Below, piece after piece: positions 1 through 10,183 of a stretch of DNA of 37,567 bases; the first letter of the stretch is position 1; each line of letters begins with the position of its first letter. Made by a program: the position numbers and the translations under genes. Source of the stretch: Prevotellaceae bacterium (GTDB lineage Bacteria > Bacteroidota > Bacteroidia > Bacteroidales > UBA932); the NCBI GenBank assembly GCA_031270845.1, contig JAISXF010000001.1, forward strand, positions 1 through 37,567, in the 5' to 3' direction. Below the pieces are notes generated by a model, which saw only the letters and a list, made by a program, of their open reading frames with translations, had not been told where the DNA came from and ran no database searches.

Positions 1-2448
1 AACAATATTCCGCGTGTTCCGCACATTTGCGTAAAAGTGCCGACAGCAGGCGGAAAAACCTTTATCGCCTGCAACGCCATAAAAACCATTTTTGACGCTT
101 TCGACTACGACCGTCCGAAAGCGGTGGTATGGCTTGTGCCGTCGATTACAATTTTGGAACAAACGCTTAAAAACCTGAAAAATCCAGAACACGATTATCG
201 TAAAAAAATCAATTCGCAATTTGCCAATCGTGTGGAAGTGTTTGACAAAGAAACACTTTTGCAGGGCGGAAGTTTCAATTATTCGACAGTAAAAGAGCAG
301 TTGAGTATTTTCGTTTTGAGTTTCGACAGTATACGCACTTCCAACAAAGACGGGCGCAAAGTGTATGAAGAAAACGGCCATTTGCAATCGTTCAAAAATG
401 CGTTTAGCGACGACGATGAAATTTCGTTAATGCGCGTAATGGAATACCTTAATCCTGTGGTAATTGTAGATGAAAGCCACAATGCCGAAAGCAAATTGAG
501 CGAAGATATGCTAAAAACCTTCAATCCGAGTTTTATTTTGGACTTAACGGCAACGCCACGTGAAAAAAGCAACATTATCAGCTTTATTGACGCTCTCGAG
601 CTCAAACGCGAAAATATGGTAAAACTGCCTGTGATAGTGTATAATCACCAAGACAAAACTGAAGTAATCAACTCGGCTTTGCAACTGCAAAAACGCTTGG
701 AATTGCAGGCAAGAGAGGAGGAAAAGAACGGCGGAAAATACATTCGCCCTATTGTACTTTTTCAGGCGCAGCCCAAAAACGGCAAAGATTATGCCAATGC
801 CGAAGAAGAAAAATCAAATGTCCAAAAGTTGAAAGACAAGCTCATTGATCTGAAAATACCTGCGGAACAAATCAAAATAAAAACCGCCAATATCAACGAA
901 ATAAAAGGCGTAGATTTGATGAATAAAACTTGCGAAGTGCGTTACATTATCACAATCAACGCGCTGAAAGAGGGCTGGGACTGTCCGTTTGCCTACATTT
1001 TGGCTTCGCTGGCAGATAAAAGTTCGGCGGTTGATGTTGAGCAGGTTTTAGGAAGAGTGTTGCGACAACCGTATGTTATGCGGCACAATGAGCCGTTGCT
1101 CAATTTGAGCTATGTACTCACGGCTTCGTCAAAATTTCTCGACACTTTGGGCAATATCGTAAAGGGATTAAACAAAGCAGGTTTCAGCGACAAGGATTAC
1201 AAATTGGCAGACAAAACCGAAATGGAAGTCAAAAATCCGACAAATCCACAGCAACCGTTATTCCCTAAAATAGAACAATCGTTAACAGATGATATTACAG
1301 CCGATATTGACGGTGATAGAATTGTTTTGCCGACCGAAACAGAAAGCACAACAGAAACCATTTCGGAAATTGAAAAAACAGCAATAGAACAAAATACGGC
1401 TTTTGAAAAGACCGTTTCCGAAATGGACAAAAATAATACACAAGCAATTCCAAATGAAATTCAATCGCTTATGAAAGTTTACAAAGTAAAAGACATTTTC
1501 GCCGAAACAGCAAAACAAATCGCTTTGCCGCAATTCTTTTTGAAAACGCCCGCAAACGACATTTTCGGCATTCGGGAAGACGAAACGCTTTTGGAAAAAG
1601 AAAATCTTTTGAAAGATTTTTCGTTGAGCAGAGCCGACACAAACATTAATTTCGACAGCGTTTCCGCCGAAATGTACAAGGTCGATTTAGACGAAACAAA
1701 AAAAGAGCACACGCCAAGTTTTCTCAAGCTCGAAGGCACGGTGAAAGAAAGTATTGTGAAATATCTGCTTGACCCGGCAAGAAAAGAAAGTCGGGTAAAG
1801 AATTTTACCAAACGGATTATGGACATTATCGGCAATATGTATCCCATTCCCGACCCTGAAATTAAGAAATACATAAACCGCGTTTTAGACGATTTTACAG
1901 ACGAGCAATTTAACGACTTGGCTAACAACGAATACACTTACATAGACAAAATAAAACTGAAAATAAGAGAGTTATCGGAAAAATTTGCTGAACAGAATTT
2001 CAGAAACTTTTTAGATACCGACAAAGTTTTTATCAAGCCGAGTTATGTTTTGCCCGACAGCATTTCGCCGAGCGACACCGCCAAAGACATTACAAAATCG
2101 CTTTACGAAAAAGAGGGTAAAATCAACGATTTTGAAGAGCGTGTAATCAACGAAGTTGCCAATATGCCAAACATTGCTTTTTGGACACGCAATATTGAAA
2201 ATCGCGGCTTCAGAATTAACGGTTTTATCAATCATTATCCCGACTTTATCATTCAAGCTAAAAGCGGAAAAACGTTTTTATTAGAAACCAAAGGTGATCA
2301 TTTAGATGCTGAGCAGAAAATCCGACTTGGCAACCTTTGGGCAAGCAAAGCAGGTAATCAATTCCGCTATTTTATGGTGTATGACAGGCGGATAGTTGAT
2401 GGTGCTTACACGTTGGCAGATTTTTTGAGAATTGTGCAAGCAATTTGA
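1..2448 (+). CDS. Type III restriction enzyme Res subunit / DEAD-DEAH helicase with C-terminal nuclease (5'-partial, runs off left edge)
   Basis: Frame is open from base 1 (NNIPRVPHICVKVPTAGGKTF...). Walker A-like PTAGGKT, DESH box, QVLGRVLRQP helicase motif VI, and C-terminal PD-(D/E)xK-like HYPDFII...LLETKGD. Confidence 0.9.
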   Translation, partial: NNIPRVPHICVKVPTAGGKTFIACNAIKTIFDAFDYDRPKAVVWLVPSITILEQTLKNLKNPEHDYRKKINSQFANRVEVFDKETLLQGGSFNYSTVKEQLSIFVLSFDSIRTSNKDGRKVYEENGHLQSFKNAFSDDDEISLMRVMEYLNPVVIVDESHNAESKLSEDMLKTFNPSFILDLTATPREKSNIISFIDALELKRENMVKLPVIVYNHQDKTEVINSALQLQKRLELQAREEEKNGGKYIRPIVLFQAQPKNGKDYANAEEEKSNVQKLKDKLIDLKIPAEQIKIKTANINEIKGVDLMNKTCEVRYIITINALKEGWDCPFAYILASLADKSSAVDVEQVLGRVLRQPYVMRHNEPLLNLSYVLTASSKFLDTLGNIVKGLNKAGFSDKDYKLADKTEMEVKNPTNPQQPLFPKIEQSLTDDITADIDGDRIVLPTETESTTETISEIEKTAIEQNTAFEKTVSEMDKNNTQAIPNEIQSLMKVYKVKDIFAETAKQIALPQFFLKTPANDIFGIREDETLLEKENLLKDFSLSRADTNINFDSVSAEMYKVDLDETKKEHTPSFLKLEGTVKESIVKYLLDPARKESRVKNFTKRIMDIIGNMYPIPDPEIKKYINRVLDDFTDEQFNDLANNEYTYIDKIKLKIRELSEKFAEQNFRNFLDTDKVFIKPSYVLPDSISPSDTAKDITKSLYEKEGKINDFEERVINEVANMPNIAFWTRNIENRGFRINGFINHYPDFIIQAKSGKTFLLETKGDHLDAEQKIRLGNLWASKAGNQFRYFMVYDRRIVDGAYTLADFLRIVQAI

Positions 2449-2660
2449 AAAGAGGAATTTTGCAGTAAATATTATCCCCGAATCTCGTAACATAGAATAC
2501 AAGTCTATGACGCCGCCCCAATATTAATTTTTCGTTAAGAATGCGTTTTTTCCTTCAAAACGATAAAAATCGTTTAAAAATAATTTGGTTGCTTTGTAAA
2601 AAGTCCCTATCCTTGCACCCGAAATTTTGGTTCTTTGAAATACAACCCGCCCAATGACGC

Positions 2661-2782
2661 CCGCAACGCGATTATTTACGTCAATAACCGAAATATTGAC
2701 GTAGATAACCGAAATATTGAAGTAGATAATTGGATTATTGAAGTAGATAATTGAAATATTGAAGTAGATAATCGCGTTGCGG
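2661..2782. repeat. Array A: ~4-5 copies of a 21-bp repeat (ATAAYYGAAATATTGAMGTAG) bounded by a 15-bp perfect inverted repeat
   Basis: CCGCAACGCGATTAT at 2661-2675 and its exact reverse complement ATAATCGCGTTGCGG at 2768-2782; units such as ATAACCGAAATATTGACGTAG / ATAACCGAAATATTGAAGTAG / ATAATTGGATTATTGAAGTAG / ATAATTGAAATATTGAAGTAG between. Confidence 0.9.
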
Positions 2783-2800
2783 AAAGCGAAAAAGGTAAAA

Positions 2801-2829
2801 AGTCCCACAGTTTTGCGGGATTTTTTTTA
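2801..2829 (+). terminator. Possible rho-independent terminator (short imperfect stem plus T-tract)
   Basis: GTCCCACAGTTTTGCGGGATTTTTTTT; TCCC/GGGA stem followed by T8. Confidence 0.4.
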
Positions 2830-2970
2830 TCTTTGCCCCCGAAAAGAAACAAATTTGTACAAAGTGATGCTAAACCGTCTCTTAATAGCACATAACTAAT
2901 TTATTATAAATTTAGTTTGTGAACTGCGTTCATCATTGCAGCGCGTGGATGGCACCGCACTTTTTTTTTG

Positions 2971-2978
2971 TACATTTG
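2971..2978 (+). promoter_or_regulatory. Bacteroidetes -7 box (TACATTTG) very close to the recQ start codon
   Basis: TACATTTG matches TAnnTTTG; ATG at 2983. No clear -33 TTTG at the usual spacing. Confidence 0.5.
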
Positions 2979-2982
2979 CAGC

Positions 2983-4890
2983 ATGGATCGATTTCGCAAA
3001 ATATTACAGCAATACTGGGGCTATACCGAATTTCGTGCCCTTCAGGAAGATATTATCCGGCAGGTGTACGAAGGGCATGATGTGCTGGCGCTGATGCCTA
3101 CCGGCGGCGGCAAGTCTGTTACATTTCAGGTGCCGGCGCTGGCAAAGGACGGACTGTGCATCGTAGTAACGCCATTGATTGCGCTGATGAAAGACCAGGT
3201 CGAAAATCTGAAAAAACGGAATATTAAAGCCCTGTCGATTCACTCCGGCATGTCGCCGCACGAAATCGACATCGCCTTCGACAATGCGTCCTACGGGAAT
3301 TATAAATTTCTGTATCTTTCGCCCGAACGGCTCTCTACCGAGCTTTTCCGCGTGCGGGTTCAGAAGATGAACGTCAATCTGTTGGCGGTGGATGAGGCGC
3401 ATTGTATTTCGCAGTGGGGATACGATTTCAGGCCGTCGTATCTTGAAGTGGCCGCCGCCCGTGAATGGCTGCCCGATGTGCCGGTGCTGGCCGTCACGGC
3501 TACGGCGACGCCCGAAGTGGCCGTCGATATTATGGAAAAATTGCGCTTCCGCAAACCTAACCTGATGCAAAAAAGTTTTGAACGGAAAAACCTGATATAT
3601 GTTGTTCGGGAGACGGAAGACAAGAAGGGTCAACTGCTGCGCGTGTGCCGGAATGTGCCGGGCACAGGTATCGTATATGTCCGCAGCCGGCGGAGCGCAC
3701 AGGATATTGCTGTTTCTTTGAATGCGAACGGAGTTACGGCCGAATTTTACCACGCTGGCCTCAGCACTGACGAGCGTACGCGGCGACAGGACAACTGGAA
3801 GCAGAACCGTACGCGGGTAGTCGTATGCACCAATGCCTTCGGGATGGGCATCGACAAGGCCGACGTGCGCTTTGTCGCCCACATGGATTTGCCCGACAGT
3901 ATCGAAGCCTACTTTCAGGAAGCCGGCCGCGGCGGGCGCGACGGGAAAACGGCCTACGCCGTACTGTTTCACAGCAGCGACGACAGGCAGCGGACGACAA
4001 AGCGGCTGCAGACGGCTTTCCCGCCGCTGGAGACCATCAAGGCGATCTATCAGAAACTGTATGCCTTTTATAATATCCCCTACGGCGGCGGCAAGGGTAG
4101 CGTGCACGATTTCGAATTGACGAACTTTGCCCTGCACAGTAAAATCTACTCGACGATCGTCCACAGTGCCTTGCAATGCCTGCAGCGCGAAGGCTACCTC
4201 GAAATTATCGCCGAGCTTGATAATCCGACCCGCATTATAATATTGCTAACCCGCAATGAACTCTACAAGGTGCAGGTAGAAAACGAGCAATTCGATGGTT
4301 TTATAAAACAGCTGTTACGCAGCTATACCGGCCTGTTCAACGGCTATACACCCATCGACGAGCTGTTTCTGGCACACCAGCTGCGGGTGGATGCAGGCAT
4401 TGTCAATGAATATTTAATTAAGCTGTCGCGGATGAAAGTTATCGGCTACATTCCGAAAAAACGTACTTCGCTGCTGCTGTTCTGCGAAGAGCGGCTCGAC
4501 GAAAAAAACGTGTACATTTCCCGCAAACACTACGGAACGCTCAAAAAACGCTGCGAACAACGTATGAGCGCGATGCTCCATTATGCCGAATCGACCGCCA
4601 AATGCCGCAGCCAGCAGCTACTGGCTTATTTCGGGGAAACCGACGCATCCCGTTGCGGGCGCTGCGACGTTTGCCGGGAACGCAATAAACACGATTTAAG
4701 TAAATATGAATTCGACCGGCTGGTCGAACAGTTAAAAAAACTCATCCGCGAAAATACATTTACCGAGATAGAGTGCATACGGGCTACCACCGGCAACCCC
4801 GACACCGCTATCGAAGTGCTGCGCTGGCTAATCGACAACGACCAAGTAATCCATACCGACGAGAATGTGCTGCAGTGGAAGGGGCGATGA
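2983..4890 (+). CDS. recQ: RecQ-family ATP-dependent DNA helicase
   Basis: MPTGGGKS Walker A, DEAHCISQWGYDFRPSY, AFGMGIDKADVRFVAHMDLPDSIEAYFQEAGRGGRDG, Zn-binding CGRCDVC; no obvious HRDC domain. ATG at 2983 preferred over TTG 2968. Confidence 0.95.
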   Translation: MDRFRKILQQYWGYTEFRALQEDIIRQVYEGHDVLALMPTGGGKSVTFQVPALAKDGLCIVVTPLIALMKDQVENLKKRNIKALSIHSGMSPHEIDIAFDNASYGNYKFLYLSPERLSTELFRVRVQKMNVNLLAVDEAHCISQWGYDFRPSYLEVAAAREWLPDVPVLAVTATATPEVAVDIMEKLRFRKPNLMQKSFERKNLIYVVRETEDKKGQLLRVCRNVPGTGIVYVRSRRSAQDIAVSLNANGVTAEFYHAGLSTDERTRRQDNWKQNRTRVVVCTNAFGMGIDKADVRFVAHMDLPDSIEAYFQEAGRGGRDGKTAYAVLFHSSDDRQRTTKRLQTAFPPLETIKAIYQKLYAFYNIPYGGGKGSVHDFELTNFALHSKIYSTIVHSALQCLQREGYLEIIAELDNPTRIIILLTRNELYKVQVENEQFDGFIKQLLRSYTGLFNGYTPIDELFLAHQLRVDAGIVNEYLIKLSRMKVIGYIPKKRTSLLLFCEERLDEKNVYISRKHYGTLKKRCEQRMSAMLHYAESTAKCRSQQLLAYFGETDASRCGRCDVCRERNKHDLSKYEFDRLVEQLKKLIRENTFTEIECIRATTGNPDTAIEVLRWLIDNDQVIHTDENVLQWKGR

Positions 4891-4953
4891 ACGATGAATG
4901 CCTGCAGCGGATGTCTGAACTGTGATGTATATGAAATGACTCTCTATGCTCAT

Positions 4954-5811
4954 TCAATGCTCAACGCTTATCATTCGGTCTCTCCCGTTGATGTCTTTGC
5001 GCAGTTCGATGTTCGTAAATCCGCAGCTGGCAAAGAGGGCTTTGGTTTCGTTGCCCAAAGCTTCGTTGATTTCCATGAATATCATCCCTCCGGCGCGTAG
5101 ATACTGCCTGGCGAAGCCGGCTATGGCACGGTAGAAAATCAGCGGGTCGCTGTCATCGACAAACAGGGCTTCGGACGGTTCGTAGCGCAATATACTGGGG
5201 GACATCTGCGCCTTTTCGCTTTGGCGGACGTAGGGTGGGTTGCATATGATGCAATCAACTTGCCAGTCGAATGCTGGCTCTGCAAGCAAATCATACCGAA
5301 AGACACGGACGGCCACGCCGTTCCGTTCCGCATTTCGCTGCGCAACTGCCAGCGCGGCAGGTGAAATATCACACGCATGTACATCGGCAGCGGGCAGCAG
5401 GCCGGCTAAGGCCACCGCGATACAGCCGCTGCCGGTACAAATATCCAGTATGTTCGGTGTGCTGCCAACCACCACGGCCGGCTGAAAACGGCTAACCACC
5501 CACCGCACCAGCTCTTCCGTTTCGGGACGGGGGATAAGAACCGCTTCGTTGACGGCTATCGGAAAACCGCAGAACAGCGCTTCGCCGGTGATATATTGCA
5601 GGGGCTTGTGCCTGCGCAATGCGGCTATGCCCTCCTGTATGCGGGCTGCGGCTGCGTCGGTAAGTTCCGTATCGGGAAAGGCGTACAGGTGCGTGCGTGA
5701 AAGGCCGGCAAAGTGCGACAACAAGTCGTACGACAGCGCCCGCGCTTCGGCAACACTATAGACCGGCTGCAGTTTCCGAACGCATTGCCGGTAAAGGGTC
5801 GCCACGGTCAT
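4954..5811 (-). CDS. prmC: Peptide chain release factor N5-glutamine methyltransferase
   Basis: DICTGSGCIAVALA SAM motif, NPPYVRQSEK (NPPY), IPRPETEELV; full HemK/PrmC length. Confidence 0.93.
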   Translation of the reverse strand: MTVATLYRQCVRKLQPVYSVAEARALSYDLLSHFAGLSRTHLYAFPDTELTDAAAARIQEGIAALRRHKPLQYITGEALFCGFPIAVNEAVLIPRPETEELVRWVVSRFQPAVVVGSTPNILDICTGSGCIAVALAGLLPAADVHACDISPAALAVAQRNAERNGVAVRVFRYDLLAEPAFDWQVDCIICNPPYVRQSEKAQMSPSILRYEPSEALFVDDSDPLIFYRAIAGFARQYLRAGGMIFMEINEALGNETKALFASCGFTNIELRKDINGRDRMISVEH

Positions 5812-5823
5812 CGGACGGGACGC

Positions 5824-8010
5824 CTAATACTGGTAAACCACCTCGTTGTCGGCAGAGATAATCTGGTAGAACGACCGGTTCGTCTCTTCGAAGAAGCCGT
5901 CGTTCGAGGCGCGTACGGCAATCATATCAACATATTCGTTATTGATTTTGGATACCAACAGCGGATAATAGGAGAAGTTGGCTTCAAAGCGCTTTAGCGC
6001 AAGCCATTTCCCGTCGGGGTTGAGGGTGTAGGCGAATGCGCTGATTTTATTGTCGCCGGCCGATACCCGACGGCCTTCGGCGTCGGTAATGGTGTTGTAG
6101 GAGCCATAGACATAAAAGCGGTCGTTGGTTTTGATGATGTTCGAAAGGTAGCCGATAAACGACAGCTCGCCCGACCACGCAACCGCCAAATCGCTCTTCA
6201 GCTTATAAATCTTCATCGGGTCGCTGCTGAGGGCGTAGGGCATGAACGACGTGCCCTTGAAGGCAACTAAGAAGGTTTCGCCGATGTCGTCGTACAGCAG
6301 TTTGCGAGGTACGGTGGCCGATGGCAGTCCGGCATTCTTTTTCACGTTCCCGCCGGCGTCGAGCAGATAGACATGGTTAGTCAATTCGTCTTTGCCTTCG
6401 GCGTTTTTGGCGACGGCGGTTACCACAACCGCCAGCCCGTTGTCGGCGCCGGCGCTCAGCAGGCCGTGGCTCTTTCCGTTGTGCTTATCGAATATGGTCA
6501 GCCATTCGACCTCCGTGGCCTCGCTGTTGAGCAGTGCGGCAAAGGCCTGTATTTCCTCCGGTGATTTGGCATACGAGCCGGCGATGAACACTTTTTTGTT
6601 GGCCAGCACCGTTTTAGCATGTATATAATACCCCTGCCTGCCTACCCTGTTGGGCAACACGACAGCAGTAAACAGCGGTTCATCGCGATAGCGGATGGTT
6701 CGCACCTCGTCGGTCAGGAAGGCGTTATAGACGTTGTTCTTGTAGGCGTCGAGGGCTGCGCGCAGCAGGTTGTTGTTGTTTTTCGCTTCGCTTTCGAGGT
6801 AGGTTTTAAAACCGGCCAGTCCTTTATAATTGACGGCAAAGAAGGTGTTGTATTTGGCGATGGCATCCGGTACGGCGCGGGCTTCCGTGAGGCGAAGGGC
6901 GGTGTCGAGCTGCTGTTTATGGTGAATTAAATCAAAATAATAGTTGTTCGACCGTGCGAAGGGATTCGCAGTATAAAGATTTTTATCGGTTATGTTATCG
7001 GCATTATGGTACAGAAAGCGAATTTTTTCCTCCTGATACTTCAGCAGGGGCGCAGTAACGGCATTGAAATCGTATTGATAAATCTTATTCAGCAGCACCG
7101 CATCGACGGCGTAGTCGGGTGAAAGACCTGCCTTGTCGGCACGCTTGAGCCTGGTGATATGGCCAAGGTTGGCCTTATGCACCTCATCAACCTGCTTGTA
7201 TAGGAACGCGACCTCGTCGTTAAGTACGCTTCGGAAGGCATTGACCCACGACGAAAAGTCCCACAGCACCGCCTCTTTCGCGATGAAATTGGCCGGCACT
7301 ATCCCATGCAGCCGGTACACCGTTATCGGCGCAAGCGAGTAGTTAATTTTATACCCCGACATCGGGTAGGCCTCCAGCGACGCCTTCAGGCTGTCAATAT
7401 TTTCGAGTGTCGCTTCAAAGTCGGCCTGGAGCGTGGCGAGGTTCTGTTTGAGCGTCGCATTGGCCAAGAAGTACAGGTCGTTGAGGCGGGGGTTCTGCCG
7501 GTTGATTTCGCCGAATGTCTCAATACAGGCGTTGTATTTATGCGTCCCCTGGGTAAGAAATCGCATGTTCTGGTCGAAATGCTTACTGAACTCAACCACC
7601 TCAGCGACATGGTTTTTGATGTCCTGCTTAATATTCTCATACGTCCGCTCGCCGGGCGTGGCCTGGTAATACTGCCCGTTGGTTCGCGCCTCACGGGCAT
7701 TGAAATAATGCAGCGCCAGCGACAGGTACGTCCGCGCATCGGCGATACACTGCGCCGTGTTCTGGGCTTGCATGAAGGGGTCGTACTGGCGCATCATGCG
7801 CTTTGCTATCAGTCCCATCTGGTAGTAGCCATTGACATTGACAAAGTCCTTCGACGTGGTAACCGACTGGTAAACAAAAAGGGTCTGGAAGGCTTCGTAG
7901 TCCTTCATGTTCTGAATCGACTCATACACCTTCTTATAACTGGGCTGCCCGGCGGCAGAAAGCGGGAGCAGCGGCAGGATAAGCAGAAAAACAGTTAATT
8001 TCCGTATCAT
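5824..8010 (-). CDS. Secreted protein of unknown function
   Basis: Signal peptide MIRKLTVFLLILPLLPLSAAGQ; start chosen at the internal Met (ORF extends to 8055). Downstream of the OmpA-family gene on the same strand. Confidence 0.75.
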   Translation of the reverse strand: MIRKLTVFLLILPLLPLSAAGQPSYKKVYESIQNMKDYEAFQTLFVYQSVTTSKDFVNVNGYYQMGLIAKRMMRQYDPFMQAQNTAQCIADARTYLSLALHYFNAREARTNGQYYQATPGERTYENIKQDIKNHVAEVVEFSKHFDQNMRFLTQGTHKYNACIETFGEINRQNPRLNDLYFLANATLKQNLATLQADFEATLENIDSLKASLEAYPMSGYKINYSLAPITVYRLHGIVPANFIAKEAVLWDFSSWVNAFRSVLNDEVAFLYKQVDEVHKANLGHITRLKRADKAGLSPDYAVDAVLLNKIYQYDFNAVTAPLLKYQEEKIRFLYHNADNITDKNLYTANPFARSNNYYFDLIHHKQQLDTALRLTEARAVPDAIAKYNTFFAVNYKGLAGFKTYLESEAKNNNNLLRAALDAYKNNVYNAFLTDEVRTIRYRDEPLFTAVVLPNRVGRQGYYIHAKTVLANKKVFIAGSYAKSPEEIQAFAALLNSEATEVEWLTIFDKHNGKSHGLLSAGADNGLAVVVTAVAKNAEGKDELTNHVYLLDAGGNVKKNAGLPSATVPRKLLYDDIGETFLVAFKGTSFMPYALSSDPMKIYKLKSDLAVAWSGELSFIGYLSNIIKTNDRFYVYGSYNTITDAEGRRVSAGDNKISAFAYTLNPDGKWLALKRFEANFSYYPLLVSKINNEYVDMIAVRASNDGFFEETNRSFYQIISADNEVVYQY

Positions 8011-8058
8011 AATTGGTTCTGTATTAAAAAATGGTTTCGGGGGATAAAGGTTCATTGG

Positions 8059-10119
8059 TTATTCGATGATGCGCACTTCGACGCGGCGGTTCTTCGCTCG
8101 GTTCTCCGCCGACGTGTTCGCGACTATCGGCTGGAGCTTGCCGTAGCCTTTCGCTTGCAGGCGGTCGGAGGCAATGGCGTTGTCGGTAAGAAAACCCACC
8201 ACCGACGCCGCCCGCTTGTCCGACAGCCGCGCGTTGTATTCCTGGGTGCCGACATCGTCGGTATGCGCCGCTATTTCAATGCGAATGCCGGCGTTCTCAC
8301 GCATAAAGTTAACTAACCGGTTCAACTCGGCGTATGATTCGGCGTTCAGCTCCGCCGAGTTGGTCTCGAAGGTGATATTATTGAATACCATCTTCGTTTG
8401 CGTGGTGAGGGCATCGAGGACGATGTCCTTGCTTTCGGCCTCGGTGTCCGCCGCCGCGAGGCTGGTATTGAAATAGGTATAGCCTTTCTTGCTCACATTG
8501 AGGTCATACACCTCGCCGGGGCGCAGCGCCAAAACCGGCGCCCCAGCCTCATCGAGCCGCAGGATAGCCTCCGCCGCCTCGCTGCGCGTCTTATTGACAA
8601 CCTCAATATCAACCGGAAGGAGGTTCTGCCCCTGTTTGTCCTTAACCTGCAGCGTCACATACTTGCGGGCAGGCTGAAGCTCGATACTCTTTTCAAAATC
8701 GCTGTAAACGACATCCGTGCGCAGGTCGAACAGCATCTCGCAGGGGTTGTAGTGCCTGCGCTCGATACGGATTTTATACAGCCGCCCGATGTCAAGATTG
8801 GCGCGGTACTTACCCTCCGAGACGCTCACCGTCCGTTCCGGCGCAAGGGGCGCGCCGGTTTGCGCGTCGGAAATGGCGACGCTCGGCGATACCGGGTAAA
8901 ACAGTTCGCCGTCGTAGATGTTCAGCTCTAAACTTACATTATTAAACAGCGCCACATTGACGGTGGCTTCCGTCTGCTTGCCTATAGCCGTCAAATCCTT
9001 ATAATAAAAGGTATGGGAGTAGTCTTCTTTGGAAAAATCGACCTTGTACGACGCCCCGCGCGTAAGAATAATCGAAAAGCGCCCTTCGTCGGTCGTGAGG
9101 AACTCGCCCTTAAGCACCGACGTTACAGCGTCGGACACAAGTATCGACGTCTCTATCGGCGCTTCGGAGTAGAGGTCGGTTACGACACCCGACAGCACAA
9201 AGGTTTTCCCGGGCGCCTTGTCCGCGGGCAGCGCGGCGGCATAGACTTTCTGGGGCGGACGCTTGGGGTTCTTCGCCTTCACCGACAGCAGAAAGTTATT
9301 GCCGGCGCTGTTCATCGTCGGCGACAGCTCGTTGTGTTCGGTATTCAAACCCTCGACATACACCGGATAGAACCAGTTGTTCTCATCAATACGCCGCGCG
9401 AAGTATATATTATAGTTGTCGGCGGCGATGGCATTGCCCGCCGCGTCGGTATCGGCACGCTTGGAGGCATAAAAAAAGGCATTATTGTCGGCACAGAAAA
9501 ACGGCGTCTCCTGACATCCGACATTGAACTCGGCGGGCAAATACTTCGGGCCGGCCCACGCGCCCTGCGCATCTTTTTCAAATAATAACAACTCCTTACA
9601 GCTTTCCTTCGCCGTACCCGTCGCCTTATCGCGCAGCACAAAGAGGGTCTTATTATCCGACGAAATCGCCGGCGAGGTCAGATTAACACCCCCCGGCACC
9701 GGCAACCCCACCCGCACGGGCGCCCCCCACCCTGCTTTCGTTTTACGCGAAAAATAAATATCCGAAGAAACTCCCTCTATCTTCGCATGGAAATACAGCG
9801 TCGAGCCGTCGTGGTTGAAGGAGAAGCCCCCCACCTCCGAACCGGTGCTGCTGATTAAGTCATTGACATACGCAAACGGCGCGGGCGGCGTCCACTTACC
9901 GTCTTTCCGGTACGACTCGAACGCCGTCATCGCAGGCTCTTCGCCCGCCAGGAAAATCAAATAATCCCCCGCCGGCGTAAGGGCGGGGTACTTCATCGGC
10001 TGCGCGAAGGACGGGAAAACATCCATCGCATTAAAATCCTGCGCCAAACTCCACGCCGGAGCCATGCACAGCAGCCCAAAGCAGCACGCCGCTTTGAGCA
10101 TAAGAGTTAATCTGGTCAT
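8059..10119 (-). CDS. PD40 beta-propeller / OmpA-family outer membrane protein
   Basis: Signal peptide, N-terminal repeats like GSTLYFHAK and NKTLFVLRD, C-terminal OmpA motif (IEIAAHTDDVGTQEYNARLSDKRAASVVGFL...NRRVEV). Confidence 0.88.
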   Translation of the reverse strand: MTRLTLMLKAACCFGLLCMAPAWSLAQDFNAMDVFPSFAQPMKYPALTPAGDYLIFLAGEEPAMTAFESYRKDGKWTPPAPFAYVNDLISSTGSEVGGFSFNHDGSTLYFHAKIEGVSSDIYFSRKTKAGWGAPVRVGLPVPGGVNLTSPAISSDNKTLFVLRDKATGTAKESCKELLLFEKDAQGAWAGPKYLPAEFNVGCQETPFFCADNNAFFYASKRADTDAAGNAIAADNYNIYFARRIDENNWFYPVYVEGLNTEHNELSPTMNSAGNNFLLSVKAKNPKRPPQKVYAAALPADKAPGKTFVLSGVVTDLYSEAPIETSILVSDAVTSVLKGEFLTTDEGRFSIILTRGASYKVDFSKEDYSHTFYYKDLTAIGKQTEATVNVALFNNVSLELNIYDGELFYPVSPSVAISDAQTGAPLAPERTVSVSEGKYRANLDIGRLYKIRIERRHYNPCEMLFDLRTDVVYSDFEKSIELQPARKYVTLQVKDKQGQNLLPVDIEVVNKTRSEAAEAILRLDEAGAPVLALRPGEVYDLNVSKKGYTYFNTSLAAADTEAESKDIVLDALTTQTKMVFNNITFETNSAELNAESYAELNRLVNFMRENAGIRIEIAAHTDDVGTQEYNARLSDKRAASVVGFLTDNAIASDRLQAKGYGKLQPIVANTSAENRAKNRRVEVRIIE

Positions 10120-10145
10120 ACTAAATACTGGTTAAATGGTTAAAA

Positions 10146-10170
10146 GAAAGCCCCTCCCGGAGGGGCTTTC
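10146..10170 (-). terminator. Rho-independent terminator of the upstream minus-strand gene
   Basis: GAAAGCCCCTCCCGGAGGGGCTTTC: 10-bp perfect stem, 5-nt loop, followed on the minus strand by TTTTAA. Confidence 0.8.
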
Positions 10171-10183
10171 CGGCGCGGTCGGC

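Noticed and set aside
3004-4176. 390-aa minus-strand ORF inside recQ
   Set aside because: Antisense shadow of a strongly supported RecQ CDS; no recognisable domain.
7306-7998. 230-aa plus-strand ORF
   Set aside because: Antisense to the secreted 5824..8010 protein; no motif.
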